Shown here piece by piece: positions 1 to 9,474 of a DNA stretch of 64,000 bases. The notes below the pieces were generated by a model. That model was not told the DNA's origin. It saw only the letters and a program-made list of their open reading frames with translations, and ran no database searches. The stretch comes from Marinobacterium ramblicola (lineage in GTDB: Bacteria; Pseudomonadota; Gammaproteobacteria; Pseudomonadales; Balneatricaceae), in the NCBI RefSeq assembly GCF_019084545.1, contig NZ_JAHREP010000004.1, positions 124,001 through 188,000 of the forward strand, read 5' to 3'. The position numbers and the translations under genes are program-made. Numbering within the stretch: position 1 is the stretch's first letter; the number at the start of each line of letters is the position of its first letter.

Positions 1-339
1 ATGGAACAAGAGGCCCAAGAACCGGCCTCGGCGCCGGGACAGCCGGTGCAGTTCAAGGGTGAGATGGGGGGATTTCACAGCCAAAGCTGGCTATTTCACG
101 CCGATGACTGTTTCGACTCGGCACGGGTGCTGGAGTTTCTGGATCACCAGCAGGATAGCCTGCGTATAAAAGCGGCCATCCGTATCGGGCACGGCTGGAT
201 CGGGTACAACAGAATGCTGAAAGATCGTTCGGTGACACAGCTGGCCTGGCGCCGGGACTCGCGTATAGAACTGCTGTCCACACAACCACTGGATATGGAG
301 GAGCTAAGCCTTAAACTGCAGAACTGCTTGAAAAGCTGA
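1..339 (+). CDS. CobW/G3E family GTPase, C-terminal part (5' truncated by window edge)
   Basis: The 112 visible residues read like the C-terminal CobW domain of G3E GTPases, the family of metal-insertase and zinc-chaperone proteins (CobW, YjiA, YeiR). After a linker come the typical features: a GFHS-x-SWLF entry, FDSARVLEFL, an RIKAAIRIGHGW strand where the family has R-x-KG-x-FRT, and an RRDSRIELL strand before a final helix. The GTPase domain with its Walker motifs is not present, so the ATG at base 1 is almost certainly internal and the gene begins upstream of the window. Which metal it serves cannot be told from this fragment. Confidence 0.75.
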   Translation: MEQEAQEPASAPGQPVQFKGEMGGFHSQSWLFHADDCFDSARVLEFLDHQQDSLRIKAAIRIGHGWIGYNRMLKDRSVTQLAWRRDSRIELLSTQPLDMEELSLKLQNCLKS

Positions 340-445
340 GGAGCGCTTGGCGTTCGAGCCACAAACGCGAACCGGAGGCATAGGATGCCAGGTGGAAGTG
401 CGAGGGGCGGACACCTGGTGCCCGCTCCTCCGTATACGGCGTTAC

Positions 446-658
446 TTACGCAACGACCGTTACGTTCTCAGCCTGAGGACCTTTCTGGCCCTGGGTTACT
501 TCGAAAGTAACCTGCTGGTTTTCGTGCAGAGTACGACGGCCAGTGCCGTTGATTGCACGGAAGTGAACGAATACGTCAGGACCGTTTTCCTGCTGGATGA
601 AGCCGAAGCCTTTCTCATCGTTGAACCATTTAACGGTGCCGGTTACGAGCTGTGACAT
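446..658 (-). CDS. Cold-shock domain protein (CspA family)
   Basis: This 70-residue single cold-shock domain is a small RNA/ssDNA-binding beta barrel that melts RNA structure. RNP1 is KGFGFI at residues 16-21 and RNP2 is VFVHF at 29-33, with the WFN entry motif at 11-13. I start it at MSQLVTG because an AAAGAGG ribosome site lies just upstream and this length fits the family; a nine-residue upstream extension is possible but unlikely. A long gene-free stretch precedes it, as expected for the structured leaders of csp genes. Which Csp paralogue it is cannot be decided. Confidence 0.93.
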   Translation of the reverse strand: MSQLVTGTVKWFNDEKGFGFIQQENGPDVFVHFRAINGTGRRTLHENQQVTFEVTQGQKGPQAENVTVVA

Positions 659-1527
659 GTTTTGCCTCTTTCTTTTTTCTTTCATGCCAGCCTCAGGCTG
701 GCGACTTCAGTCCGATCGAAATCCTGTATTCCGACCTGGTTTATAACAAGTCCGGGCAACCCCGAATCCTGCTTGGCGTTGATCGACTACCCGAGTCAAA
801 CCTCGCCGTTCCGGCAACCGCGCGCAGAATTACCCGCGGCGCTGAACACTGTTGATGCAGCGCCCCAGCGCTGCATCGGGCCCTGGCTCACTCTGCCCGG
901 ACGCTCATCCCCTGCTCCCCGGACAAACGCCAGCAACCCTGAATCTGACAAGCGAGGGCTCGCACAGAAACCGGGAACGTTTGTGTCAAACGGAGAACGG
1001 CGGCCAGAATGGCCGAGAGAGGAGAGTTGGCAGTCACTTCAAAGGCCGTCGGTCCCTGACTATTGGATCGTACCGGCAATTTATGAAGCTTTGCGGTCAA
1101 AAACCCGCGAAAAATTTGTAGCATCAAACTAAATGAAACTCCGAACCAGCTTACCCGCTGGCGGGTCCGGTTTTTCGCATCCTATCCGCTTGGCCAGGTT
1201 TCTAAAACCGACCCTGACGGAATCGCCTCTAAACACGCTATCTATGCGTTTATAAGCTGCCAACCGGAGGACAACCTTTCCCGCATAATACTCCAGTTCA
1301 AACCAATTACAATGGCCATTGCCGAGGATATGCGCCCTTTTTACTATTTAATCGCCCTGCTCTTTCAGCCTACACTCTCCCGCTTGATACAACATAGTCC
1401 TGCCCGGTTGCGCCCTAGCTGTGCAATACTTGCCTTTCAAAGAACCCACCAGTCTTTGCGGGTTATCACAGGATCCGAGTATCCGCTCCTCCGCAGGAGC
1501 TCGATAACGGTATACAGGAGTGAACGG
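659..1527. other. Gene-poor divergent intergenic region (869 bp)
   Basis: No credible gene is seen; the open frames here have no family resemblance and unconvincing composition. It must contain the leader and promoter of the cold-shock gene (leftwards) and of the chemoreceptor (rightwards). It holds several perfect inverted repeats: 686-702 (7-bp stem), 854-877 (10-bp stem, 4-nt loop), 1001-1015 (6-bp stem) and 1485-1500 (6-bp stem just before the chemoreceptor ribosome site). A short ACCCG/CGGGT stem near 1150-1166 followed by a run of five T could be a weak rightward terminator. Confidence 0.6.
854..877. repeat. Perfect 10-bp hairpin in the csp-chemoreceptor intergenic region
   Basis: GATGCAGCGC pairs perfectly with GCGCTGCATC around a CCCA loop. 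Neither side has a T-tract, so it is not a standard intrinsic terminator. It lies about 200 bases upstream of the cold-shock gene start and could be part of that gene's leader RNA, a processing site, or a small RNA. The role is inference only. Confidence 0.5.
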
Positions 1528-3504
1528 ATGAAACTCAAATTCGCACACAAGATTCTTACACTCGCGCTCTTACCCCTGATTCTCCTGACCCTGCTGCTGG
1601 TATCACTGTCGATAAGCGACATGAGCACCAGCAGGTCCCTGGAGCGACTTGAGCACTTCGCACAGCTGGCGACCTATAACAGTGCCCTGGTACATGAACT
1701 GCAAAAAGAGCGTGGTACCACCAGTGGCTGGCTCGGCTCCGGCGACCAGGCCTTCGCCGACAAGCTCAACAGCCAACGTCGGTTGACCGATCAAGCGCTG
1801 AAGCGCTGGCGGGATTACCGCTTGTTACTGGAAAACAGGGAGCCCAAGATCGATGCAACACTGAAAAAGATCGACGACCAGCTGCGCCAGCTATCGACGA
1901 TCCGGCGCGACGCCGACGCCCGCTCAATCGAGCTCAAAGGTGCCCTGGGGTACTACACCGGACTCAACAAGGAGCTGCTCTCCATTGCCGGGGAGCTGTC
2001 GAACATCAGTACCAGCGCCGATTTGAGCCGTACCGCCAGCGCCTTTTTCGCTTTTCTTCAGGCCAAGGAACGCGCCGGTATCGAGCGGGCAGTGCTGAGC
2101 AATACGTTTGCCGCCGACCAGTTCGCGCCTGGCATGTTCGCCCGCTTTCTGACCCTGGTATCGGAGCAGAACACCTACCTGTCTCAGTTCGATGTAACTG
2201 CGCCCCCTGCATTGAAGCAACAGTGGCGGACACTGAGCCAGCAGACAGCATTCGCGGAGGTCGAAGAACGTCGCTCCATCGCCGTAGAAAAAGCCGACCA
2301 GGGCGGTTTCGGCATCAGTGCTACCGAGTGGTTCGAGCGCGCCACGGCACGCATCGACCTGATGACGGAGATGGAGGACAGCATCGGCACCGCACTGGTA
2401 GAGCAGGCAAAAATCGACCTCGGTACAGCCCAACTCCATATGTGGATTGAGCTCGCCATGCTGATCAGTGCACTGACCCTGGTCGGCGGCTTGTCCCTGC
2501 GCATCTGTCATACGGTCAACCGTCAGGTTCGCTCACTCAGCCTCACCATGGGCAAAGTCCGCAACGACCACGACCTCAGCGTGCGTGCAGAACCGCTATC
2601 ATCCGATGAGCTGGGCGATGTGGCCCTGGCGCTGAACCACACATTGGAGGGGTTTGCCTCTGCTATCCGTGAAGTGACCGATGCCAGCAGGCTGCTTAGC
2701 CAGGAAGCGCGCAATACCCGTCAGACCGTCCAGCAGACCGAAAACAGTCTTAAGGTACAGAGTGCCGAAACGGTGCAGGTTGCCGCGGCCATCGAAGAGG
2801 TTTCAACCGCCATTGCCGATGTCGCGGACAGCACCTCCAACGCATCCGATGTGGCTCGTTCGGCAAATGAGCTTGCCGCGGTCGGACATAACCGAATGAA
2901 ATCAGCCTTCGGCGCGATTCAGCAACTGGGCGAGGATATCGCCCGTGTCAGCGACATTACCGCCGAGCTACGCGGCAGCAGCGACACCATCTCCCAGGTG
3001 ATCGACGTGATTAACGCCATCTCCGAACAGACCAACCTGCTGGCCCTGAACGCGGCGATAGAGGCCGCGCGGGCCGGCGAGCAGGGCCGCGGTTTCTCGG
3101 TTGTGGCGGATGAGGTGCGTACCCTGGCCCAGAAGACTCATGCGTCCACGGCGCAGATCGAGGAGATCATCAAGGGCCTGCAGGCACAGACCGAGGATGC
3201 CAGCCGTTTGATGGAGGAGAACCGGCGCGACATGGCATCGACCACCGAACAGATCCGGGATGTCAGCGAGGCGCTGGACAACATTGTAAACGCCGTGGAC
3301 AACATCACCTCGCTATCGACCCAGATAGCGGCCGCCGCAGAGGAAGAGTCGGCGGCCATGAACGATATCGGCCGCAGCATCGCGACCATCGATGACAGCG
3401 CCGAGACGATCAGCCAGCACGCGCGGGACCTGAGTCTCCAAGCCGAACAGCAAGCCGCAATGGCCGAACAGCTCGAGCAGCTGATCAGCCGCTTTCGCGT
3501 TTAA
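1528..3504 (+). CDS. Methyl-accepting chemotaxis protein with NIT sensor domain
   Basis: A 658-residue chemoreceptor. The first membrane segment is at about 9-29. A periplasmic NIT-type (nitrate/nitrite-sensing family) domain follows, with [13 protein letters not shown] at 56-68. A second membrane segment lies at about 302-325, then HAMP, then the signalling coiled coil with its hairpin tip [19 protein letters not shown] near 496-515. It should relay ligand binding to CheW/CheA in the polar array. I use the ATG at 1528, not an in-frame start 72 codons upstream, because CAGGAG sits 7 bases before it and the membrane segment then starts at the N-terminus. The ligand is unknown. It converges on the YgiQ gene, and the two stop codons overlap within a TTTAAA. 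Confidence 0.93.
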   Translation: MKLKFAHKILTLALLPLILLTLLLVSLSISDMSTSRSLERLEHFAQLATYNSALVHELQKERGTTSGWLGSGDQAFADKLNSQRRLTDQALKRWRDYRLLLENREPKIDATLKKIDDQLRQLSTIRRDADARSIELKGALGYYTGLNKELLSIAGELSNISTSADLSRTASAFFAFLQAKERAGIERAVLSNTFAADQFAPGMFARFLTLVSEQNTYLSQFDVTAPPALKQQWRTLSQQTAFAEVEERRSIAVEKADQGGFGISATEWFERATARIDLMTEMEDSIGTALVEQAKIDLGTAQLHMWIELAMLISALTLVGGLSLRICHTVNRQVRSLSLTMGKVRNDHDLSVRAEPLSSDELGDVALALNHTLEGFASAIREVTDASRLLSQEARNTRQTVQQTENSLKVQSAETVQVAAAIEEVSTAIADVADSTSNASDVARSANELAAVGHNRMKSAFGAIQQLGEDIARVSDITAELRGSSDTISQVIDVINAISEQTNLLALNAAIEAARAGEQGRGFSVVADEVRTLAQKTHASTAQIEEIIKGLQAQTEDASRLMEENRRDMASTTEQIRDVSEALDNIVNAVDNITSLSTQIAAAAEEESAAMNDIGRSIATIDDSAETISQHARDLSLQAEQQAAMAEQLEQLISRFRV

Positions 3505-5828
3505 ACCCGCCGCGCTTTGCGCGCGGATGCCTTGCCCGGTTGCCGCCCCTTGCCGCCAGCGCGAGGAGCGGGACCGCCCTTGCCCATGTCAGACCGACCT
3601 GCCTGAGACTTACCGGATACCGACCCGCCCTTAGCAGGCGGCTTACGCCCCTTGTGCTGCCTCGGCTCGGCTGTTTCACGCGGCGGCAACCCGGTATGCT
3701 GGGTCAGCAGCTTACCCTTGCCGGCACGGGAGGAGCTCTGTGAATTCTTGCGTCGCGGCGCTACATAACCCTCAGTCGGCTGATGCTCCGGGATCAGTTG
3801 ATGCTCACCCGACCCGATCAGATCCGCCCGCCCCATCTCCTTCAGCGCCTCACGCAGCAGCGGCCAGTTGTCCGGATCGTGCCAACGCAGGAACGCCTTG
3901 TGCAGACGCCGCTGGCGCTCACCCTTGACCGTTTCCACCCGCTCCGTACTCTTCTTGTAGCTGAGTCGACGCAAGGGGTTGCGACCACTGTGGTACATCG
4001 CCGTCGCCGTCGCCATCGGCGAGGGATAGAACGCCTGCACCTGGTCCGCCTTGAAGCCATTGCGCTTGAGCCAGAGCGCCAGGTTCATCATATCTTCGTC
4101 GGTGGTGCCGGGATGGGCGGCAATAAAGTAGGGAATCAGGAACTGATCCTTGCCCGCTTCCGCCGAGAAGCGCTCGAACATCTTCTTGAACGCGTCATAG
4201 GTACCGATGCCCGGCTTCATCATCTTGTCCAGCGGCCCGCGCTCGGTGTGTTCCGGTGCAATCTTCAGATAACCGCCGACATGGTGCGTGACCAGTTCAC
4301 GCACGTACTCCGGATCCTCCACCGCCAGGTCGTAACGCAACCCCGAGGCGATCAGTATCTTTTTCACCCCCTTGAGTTTGCGCGCTTCACGATAGAGCCG
4401 GGTCAACGCGGCATGGTCGGTATTCAGGTTATGACAGATACCGGGATAGACGCAGGAGGGCTTGCGGCAAGCCGCCTCGATCTCCCGGCTTTTACACGCC
4501 AACCGGTACATGTTCGCGGTCGGCCCGCCCAGATCGGAGATAACGCCGGTAAAGCCCGGCACCTTGTCCCGAATCTCCTCGATCTCGCGAATGATCGAGT
4601 CCTGGGAACGGTTCTGGATGATCCTCCCCTCGTGCTCGGTGATCGAGCAGAAGGTACAGCCGCCGAAACAGCCGCGCATGATGTTGACCGAGAAACGGAT
4701 CATCTTGTATGCCGGAATCTCCTGCTTGCCATAGGCCGGGTGCGGCACCCGGGCATAGGGCAGGTCGAAGACGTAGTCCATCTCCTCCATGCTCAGCGGA
4801 ATCGGCGGCGGGTTAAGCCAGACCTCCTGATCGCCGTGCAGCTGCACCAGCGCGCGGGCGTTGCCCGGATTGGTTTCCAGATGCAGCACCCGGCTGGCAT
4901 GGGCGTAGAGCACCGGATCCCGGCTCACCTTCTCGTACGACGGGATACGGATCACGGTACGACTGCGGTCCAGCCGCTGTCGCGGACCGGGCTCGATATG
5001 CAGAATCTGTACTTCATCTTCAATCTGGGGCTCGCCTGCACTCTCGCGCTCGAGCTCACAGGCGGCCAGATCGCGGGTGTTGACGTAGGGGTTGATGATC
5101 TTGTCGACCTTGCCGGGACGGTCGATGCGGGTGGAGTCGATCTCCATCCACCCCTCCGGGGTATCGCGACGCACAAACGCGGTACCGCGAATATCGGTGA
5201 TCTGATCGATTGGTTCGCCAGAGGCCAGCCGGTGGGACAACTCAACCACGGCACGTTCGGCATTGCCATAGAGCAGTAGATCCGCCCTGGCATCGAGCAG
5301 GATCGAGCGCCGAACCTTGTCCTGCCAGTAGTCGTAGTGGGCGATGCGACGCAGCGAGGCCTCGATACCACCCAGTACGATCGGCACCTCCCGGTACGCT
5401 TCCCGACAGCGCTGACTGTACACCAGGCTTGCGCGATCGGGGCGTTTGCCCGCCAAGCCGCCCGGAGTATAGGCATCGTCCGAGCGCTTTTTACGGTCCG
5501 CCGTGTAGCGGTTGATCATCGAGTCCATGTTGCCGGCGGCAACGCCGAAAAACAGCCGGGGCCTGCCCAGGGCACGGAAGCCATCGGCGCTGTGCCAGTC
5601 GGGCTGGGCGATGATGCCGACCCGAAAGCCCTGGGCCTCCAGCAGGCGGCCGATGATCGCCATGCCGAACGACGGGTGGTCCACATAGGCATCGCCGGTG
5701 ACGATGATGATATCGCAGGCATCCCAACCCAAAACATCCATCTCCTTGCGCGACATGGGCAGGAACGGAGCGGGTGATTGTCCAGCCGGCATGGAAGCGA
5801 GCTGCTGAATGGGTAACGGGGTCTGCAT
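3501..5828 (-). CDS. ygiQ: YgiQ family radical SAM protein
   Basis: A 775-residue protein matching the YgiQ family throughout: the early block [21 protein letters not shown] near residues 35-53, then the radical SAM iron-sulfur motif [10 protein letters not shown] (CxxxCxxC) near residues 384-394, followed by family-typical [23 protein letters not shown]-type sequence. A cobalamin-binding-like N-terminal fold is usual for the family, but the reaction is unknown. The last 100 or so residues are basic, Gly/Lys/Arg-rich and probably disordered, and could bind nucleic acid. No obvious operon partner; it faces the chemoreceptor tail to tail. Confidence 0.93.
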   Translation of the reverse strand: MQTPLPIQQLASMPAGQSPAPFLPMSRKEMDVLGWDACDIIIVTGDAYVDHPSFGMAIIGRLLEAQGFRVGIIAQPDWHSADGFRALGRPRLFFGVAAGNMDSMINRYTADRKKRSDDAYTPGGLAGKRPDRASLVYSQRCREAYREVPIVLGGIEASLRRIAHYDYWQDKVRRSILLDARADLLLYGNAERAVVELSHRLASGEPIDQITDIRGTAFVRRDTPEGWMEIDSTRIDRPGKVDKIINPYVNTRDLAACELERESAGEPQIEDEVQILHIEPGPRQRLDRSRTVIRIPSYEKVSRDPVLYAHASRVLHLETNPGNARALVQLHGDQEVWLNPPPIPLSMEEMDYVFDLPYARVPHPAYGKQEIPAYKMIRFSVNIMRGCFGGCTFCSITEHEGRIIQNRSQDSIIREIEEIRDKVPGFTGVISDLGGPTANMYRLACKSREIEAACRKPSCVYPGICHNLNTDHAALTRLYREARKLKGVKKILIASGLRYDLAVEDPEYVRELVTHHVGGYLKIAPEHTERGPLDKMMKPGIGTYDAFKKMFERFSAEAGKDQFLIPYFIAAHPGTTDEDMMNLALWLKRNGFKADQVQAFYPSPMATATAMYHSGRNPLRRLSYKKSTERVETVKGERQRRLHKAFLRWHDPDNWPLLREALKEMGRADLIGSGEHQLIPEHQPTEGYVAPRRKNSQSSSRAGKGKLLTQHTGLPPRETAEPRQHKGRKPPAKGGSVSGKSQAGRSDMGKGGPAPRAGGKGRQPGKASARKARRV

Positions 5829-5910
5829 AGGGATTAACCGGTTAAATAGCGGAGGGCTGGACGCAGTATACCTCAGAGGCCAGCAACTTCCGACCTTACC
5901 GCTGGGTTAT

Positions 5911-6651
5911 TCATTGGCGCAAGGGCGACAGCCAGGCTACGCCCAGCTGCATCATCTGTCGCTCTATCCAGTGGCTGCGCTCGAGCACGTAACGACCGGG
6001 CGGTTCGGCGCGGTACTGCCAGGGGTTGGGCAAAATCGCCGCCAGACGCGCGGCTTGCGAGGGCGTCAGCTGCGATAACGGTCGCTTGAACCAGTACTCA
6101 CTTGCTGCCGCCACCCCGTACACACCGGGGCCGAACTCGACGATGTTGAGGTATACCTCGAGGATACGCTCCTTCCCCCACATCAGCTCCAGCAGCAGCG
6201 CCAATGGCAATTCCAACCCCTTGCGCAGCCAGTCTCGCCCCGGCCAGAGCAGCAGGTTTTTCGCGGTCTGCTGGGTCAGGGTGCTGGCGCCACGCAAGCG
6301 ATCCCCCGCCATGGCATCCTCCAGCGCCTGACTGATCGCCCGGGTATCGACACCGGCGTGAAGCGGAAAACGCTGATCCTCGGACGCAATGACGGCAAGC
6401 TGCACCGAGCGCGGTATTTTATCCAGTGCCCGCCACTGATGCCGAACCTCGGCGGGATATCCCTCTGGCGGGTTCAGTAAGCGGTGCAACTGCCAACTCC
6501 ATATCGGCGGATCAACGAAGCGCAGAATCAGCAGTAGCGACAGCAGAGCGCCAAACCCGCCCAGCAGTAGCCAGAGGCACCATGCCCGCAATCGTGCAAA
6601 GAACCCTCTCCGCTTCTTGCGCGCATTTCTGCTTTTTAACCCTAACGTCAA
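5911..6651 (-). CDS. mtgA: Monofunctional biosynthetic peptidoglycan transglycosylase
   Basis: A 246-residue GT51 glycosyltransferase that polymerises lipid II into glycan strands on the outer face of the inner membrane. It has a basic N-terminus, one membrane anchor at about 23-43, and the GT51 core: catalytic Glu91 in ASEDQRF, the GASTLTQQTAKNLLL block at 121-135, and KERILEVYLNIVEFG at 160-174. There is no transpeptidase domain, as expected for MtgA. No in-frame ATG lies near the start. The TTG at 6651 is preceded by GAGG with 6-nt spacing, which supports a TTG start. In the window it complements murA and mreBCD in wall synthesis. Confidence 0.93.
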   Translation of the reverse strand: MTLGLKSRNARKKRRGFFARLRAWCLWLLLGGFGALLSLLLILRFVDPPIWSWQLHRLLNPPEGYPAEVRHQWRALDKIPRSVQLAVIASEDQRFPLHAGVDTRAISQALEDAMAGDRLRGASTLTQQTAKNLLLWPGRDWLRKGLELPLALLLELMWGKERILEVYLNIVEFGPGVYGVAAASEYWFKRPLSQLTPSQAARLAAILPNPWQYRAEPPGRYVLERSHWIERQMMQLGVAWLSPLRQ

Positions 6652-6665
6652 ATCTAACCTCTACC

Positions 6666-6779
6666 CTAATCCGCACCGGCGCCTGGCCCAGATGCTTTTC
6701 TTAACCTCAAATGTCCCCTCAGCCGCCTGCGCGGCATTTTACCGGGCTTCGGTCCGATGCCGCCAATCAGTTTATTCAT
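6666..6779 (-). CDS. Possible 37-residue basic leader peptide upstream of mtgA
   Basis: An ATG frame of 37 codons (MNKLIGGIGPKPGK... , Arg-rich, ending in TAG) lies between the MocR-type gene and mtgA and stops 14 bases before the mtgA TTG start. A GGAAG sequence lies 4 bases before its ATG. It has no recognised family, and its position could make it a translated leader or chance. I keep it only as a low-confidence candidate. Confidence 0.2.
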   Translation of the reverse strand: MNKLIGGIGPKPGKMPRRRLRGHLRLRKASGPGAGAD

Positions 6780-6839
6780 ATTGCTTCCACTAGCGGCGTA
6801 TTGGTAAAGACGCTTAAGCAGATAATCCCGGCTGTCACG

Positions 6840-8261
6840 TCAACCCTCCTTGGCATAACGCTGTTCGATCATTGCCGCCAACGTCAGCAACGCCTCTTCG
6901 GTCTGTCCATCCAGCCCATTGATAAAGTTAAGCCGCATACAGTTGCGATACTTGCCCGAGGCGGAAAACAGAACCCCAGGGGCGATGCGAAACAGCTTGT
7001 CGCTCAGCTCGCGATTGAGTTCGACACAATCAACCTCCTGACCGAACTCAAGCCAGAGCAGATAGCCGCCCTGTGGATAACTGATACGCATCCCCGCCGG
7101 GAAGTGTTGCTCCAGCCAATTCACCATCAGGTCGCGGTTACGCTGATACTGTGCCCTCATCTTGCGCAGATGACGCTCATACCCTCCTTCGGCGATAAAC
7201 TGCGCCACAGCCAGTTGCGACAGGGTACTGGATGCCGCCGTGGAGACGAACTTGTTATGTATCACCTCGCTGCGATAGCGTCCCGGCGCGATCCAGCCCA
7301 ACCTCAGTCCTGGTGCCAGGGTTTTCGAGAAGGAACTGCACAGCAGCACCCGGCCATCGGCATCAAAGGCTTTGATCGTGCGCGGCCTCGGCCATGCATA
7401 GGAAAGATCGCCATAGATATCATCTTCGATGATGGCGATATCGAAACGCTGCGCCAGCAACAAGAGTGCCCGCTTACGCGATTCCGGCATGGTATAGCCA
7501 AGGGGATTGTTGCAGGTCGGCGTCACCACCACCGCCTTGATCGGCCACTGCTCCAGCGCCAGCTCCAGCGCTTCCAAACTGAGACCGGTTTCGGCGTGGG
7601 TGGGAATCTCCATCACCCTGAGATCATTCGCCTTGATCGCCTGCATCGCGCCGTAGAAACAGGGTGAATCCACCGCCACCACATCGCCCGGCTCCGTCAC
7701 CGCACGAAGTGCACAGAACAGCGCTTCCTGGCAGCCGGTGGTGATAATCAGTTCATCAGGATCCAGCTGACAGCCAGAGTGGTTGCCCAGCCTGGCCACC
7801 TGAGTACGCAGTTCTTCGGTCCCCTTCAGGCTGTCGTACTCCAGGCCACGCATATCGCTGCGGCGCGCCTGCATTGACCAAAGTTTCAACAAAGGCTTGA
7901 GTGTCGGACCGGTAAAGTCGGGCATGGCATGACCGAGGGAAAATACCTTGGAAGGCGTTTCAGCGCCCAGCATATGGAGTACATCCTCCCATTTGGACAC
8001 CTCGACCGGGCGTCGCACAGGCCGACCAACCCGCGGCAGATCCGGAGCCGAACAGCGCACTCGGGCAAAATAGCCCGATTTGGGTCTGGACTCGACGAGT
8101 CCAGCATCTTCAAGCTGGCGGTATGCCTCCTGCACTGTGGTCACACTGACACCGTGCTCACGGACCAGCGTACGGATGGAGGGCATGCGGTCACCGCCGG
8201 CATATAACCCCTGCTCAATAGACCGTTGCAGATACTCCGCCAGCTCTTCATACAGTTTCAT
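6840..8261 (-). CDS. MocR-type PLP-dependent GntR family transcriptional regulator
   Basis: A 473-residue MocR/PdxR-type regulator: an N-terminal GntR winged helix (residues 1-67, with RMPSIRTLVREHGVSVTTVQ) fused to a fold-type I aminotransferase domain. The PLP-binding lysine is K313 in SSFSKTLAPGLRLGW, and the substrate-side CNNPLGYTM block is also intact. It resembles E. coli YjiR in context, because the divergent neighbour is a DUF1127 gene as with yjiS. I start at MKLYEEL, where the winged helix normally begins. Members bind direct repeats upstream of their target; such repeats are present in the shared upstream region. The effector amino acid or amine is unknown. Confidence 0.92.
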   Translation of the reverse strand: MKLYEELAEYLQRSIEQGLYAGGDRMPSIRTLVREHGVSVTTVQEAYRQLEDAGLVESRPKSGYFARVRCSAPDLPRVGRPVRRPVEVSKWEDVLHMLGAETPSKVFSLGHAMPDFTGPTLKPLLKLWSMQARRSDMRGLEYDSLKGTEELRTQVARLGNHSGCQLDPDELIITTGCQEALFCALRAVTEPGDVVAVDSPCFYGAMQAIKANDLRVMEIPTHAETGLSLEALELALEQWPIKAVVVTPTCNNPLGYTMPESRKRALLLLAQRFDIAIIEDDIYGDLSYAWPRPRTIKAFDADGRVLLCSSFSKTLAPGLRLGWIAPGRYRSEVIHNKFVSTAASSTLSQLAVAQFIAEGGYERHLRKMRAQYQRNRDLMVNWLEQHFPAGMRISYPQGGYLLWLEFGQEVDCVELNRELSDKLFRIAPGVLFSASGKYRNCMRLNFINGLDGQTEEALLTLAAMIEQRYAKEG

Positions 8262-8287
8262 ATCTAGATCCAAGCAATAAAAAAACA

Positions 8288-8377
8288 GTACAGATACCAA
8301 TTGGTCGACAAATACAGCTTTAAAAACCACCCATCTGTACATCTAAAATATCATAAATCTGAATCTGTATACCTAAA
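8288..8377. promoter_or_regulatory. Candidate MocR operator: direct repeat with 30-bp phasing plus inverted half-site
   Basis: ATCTGTACATCTAAA at 8333-8347 recurs as ATCTGTATACCTAAA at 8363-8377 (13 of 15 identical), exactly 30 bp apart, about three helical turns. A third, inverted copy of the core (GTACAGATACC) is at 8288-8298, followed by the perfect palindrome ACCAATTGGT at 8296-8305. Direct repeats are the known recognition pattern of MocR regulators such as PdxR and GabR. The assignment to the neighbouring regulator is inference. Confidence 0.6.
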
Positions 8378-8429
8378 TACTTTCTCCTTACTCTGTTGTT
8401 TCAACCCTGATCATCTCAAGGAGAACGCC

Positions 8430-8600
8430 ATGTCGATATTGAATAGCCTGCGCCGGCTCTACCGGCACTATCGCTACCTGAAGCAGCGTCAGGCCCAGCG
8501 CCGCCGACTACTCCAACTGGAAAACCATATGCTCAAGGATATGGGGCTGTCACTGGTCGACGCCCATCGCGAAGGACGCAAACATTTCTGGCAGCCCTGA
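8430..8600 (+). CDS. DUF1127 (YjiS-like) small basic protein
   Basis: A 56-residue Arg-rich protein with the DUF1127 ending: an R/Y-rich helix (YRHYRYLKQRQAQRRRLLQL), then ML-DMGLS and a short tail. Small DUF1127 proteins are linked in other bacteria to RNA binding, phosphate and carbon metabolism and stress, but this one's role is unknown. AAGGAG lies 6 bases before the ATG at 8430. It is transcribed away from a MocR regulator across a repeat-containing region, which suggests that regulator controls it. Confidence 0.85.
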   Translation: MSILNSLRRLYRHYRYLKQRQAQRRRLLQLENHMLKDMGLSLVDAHREGRKHFWQP

Positions 8601-8704
8601 GGTAAAGTGCGATAGTCAACAATCACCACTCAATAAAAAAGACTTCCGCCCGATACAGGTTTAAAATTGACCATCAAAATCAATAACCTCATCGGAGTCG
8701 GGAG

Positions 8705-9466
8705 ATGTCGAAGCGTTGGCTGCCTGTCATAGTTCCACTGTTTACGCTAAGCCTGTGGCTCGCAAACCCGGCAGTCGCCGATAAACTCAGGATCGCTACC
8801 GAGGGCACCTACCCTCCATTCAGCTACGTCAACGACTCAGGAGAACTGACGGGCTTCGATGTTGATATCGCCTACGCCCTATGCGAAGTACTGGCACGCG
8901 ACTGCGAAGTGGAAGCCGTGCTCTGGACCGAGTTGCTCGACAGACTGGAAGCGGGCGAGTACGACATGATCGTCGCCAGCATGGCCAACACCGAGGAGCG
9001 TGCAAAACGGGTGGACTTCACCGACTACTACTACCGATCCCACTCGATATTCGCGGGCCGCGCCGACATCAAAGACACCTCCCCCGAAGATCTGGCGGGC
9101 AAGACGCTGGCTGCCGGACGCGATACCATCCAGGCCGACTTCCTGGCCCAACACTACCCCGACAGCCATATTCTGCTGACCGACAACCTGCCGCAGGCCT
9201 TTCAGATGCTACTGGATGGCCAGGTCGACCTGATGCTGTCCGATACCACCAACCTGCTCGATCTCCTGCAACGTCCCGAGGCGGAGGGATTTGACTTTGT
9301 CGGTGAGCCGATCTCCTCCCCGGATCTGCAGAGCAAGGCTCACATCGCAGTCGGCAAGGGTGACAACGAACTGCGCCGTGCTCTCAACATGGCGCTGGAA
9401 AAGCTGCGACTGAACGGCATCTACGACCGCATCAATCGCAAATATTTCCCATTCAGCATCTACTGA
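8705..9466 (+). CDS. Periplasmic amino-acid-binding protein (SBP family 3)
   Basis: A 253-residue type II periplasmic binding protein of the polar amino acid family (HisJ/ArgT-like). A signal peptide occupies about 1-25, with likely cleavage after PAVA. The mature protein begins KLRIATEGTYPPFSY, followed by LTGFDVDIAYAL near residues 49-60 and the ligand-loop region SMANTEERAKRVDFTDYYY. No ABC permease or ATPase gene adjoins it. Instead a membrane diguanylate cyclase starts 8 bases after its stop, so it may act as a sensor subunit rather than in uptake. The ligand is probably an amino acid or opine but is unproven. Confidence 0.9.
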   Translation: MSKRWLPVIVPLFTLSLWLANPAVADKLRIATEGTYPPFSYVNDSGELTGFDVDIAYALCEVLARDCEVEAVLWTELLDRLEAGEYDMIVASMANTEERAKRVDFTDYYYRSHSIFAGRADIKDTSPEDLAGKTLAAGRDTIQADFLAQHYPDSHILLTDNLPQAFQMLLDGQVDLMLSDTTNLLDLLQRPEAEGFDFVGEPISSPDLQSKAHIAVGKGDNELRRALNMALEKLRLNGIYDRINRKYFPFSIY

Positions 9467-9474
9467 GGCACGAC

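Noticed and set aside
387-435. Near-palindromic hairpin downstream of the cold-shock gene as a terminator
   Set aside because: GCGGACACC/GGTGCCCGC contains a mismatch, leaves almost no loop and is not followed by a T-tract.
662-1132. 156-codon open frame in the csp-chemoreceptor intergenic region
   Set aside because: No ribosome site, no family resemblance and Pro/Arg/Ser-rich composition; more likely non-coding leader sequence.
1312-1527. 72-codon N-terminal extension of the chemoreceptor
   Set aside because: The extension lacks membrane-receptor character, while the ATG at 1528 has CAGGAG at correct spacing and begins the first membrane helix.
3783-5279. 498-codon open frame opposite ygiQ
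   Set aside because: Antisense shadow with no recognisable motif; ygiQ is intact across the region.
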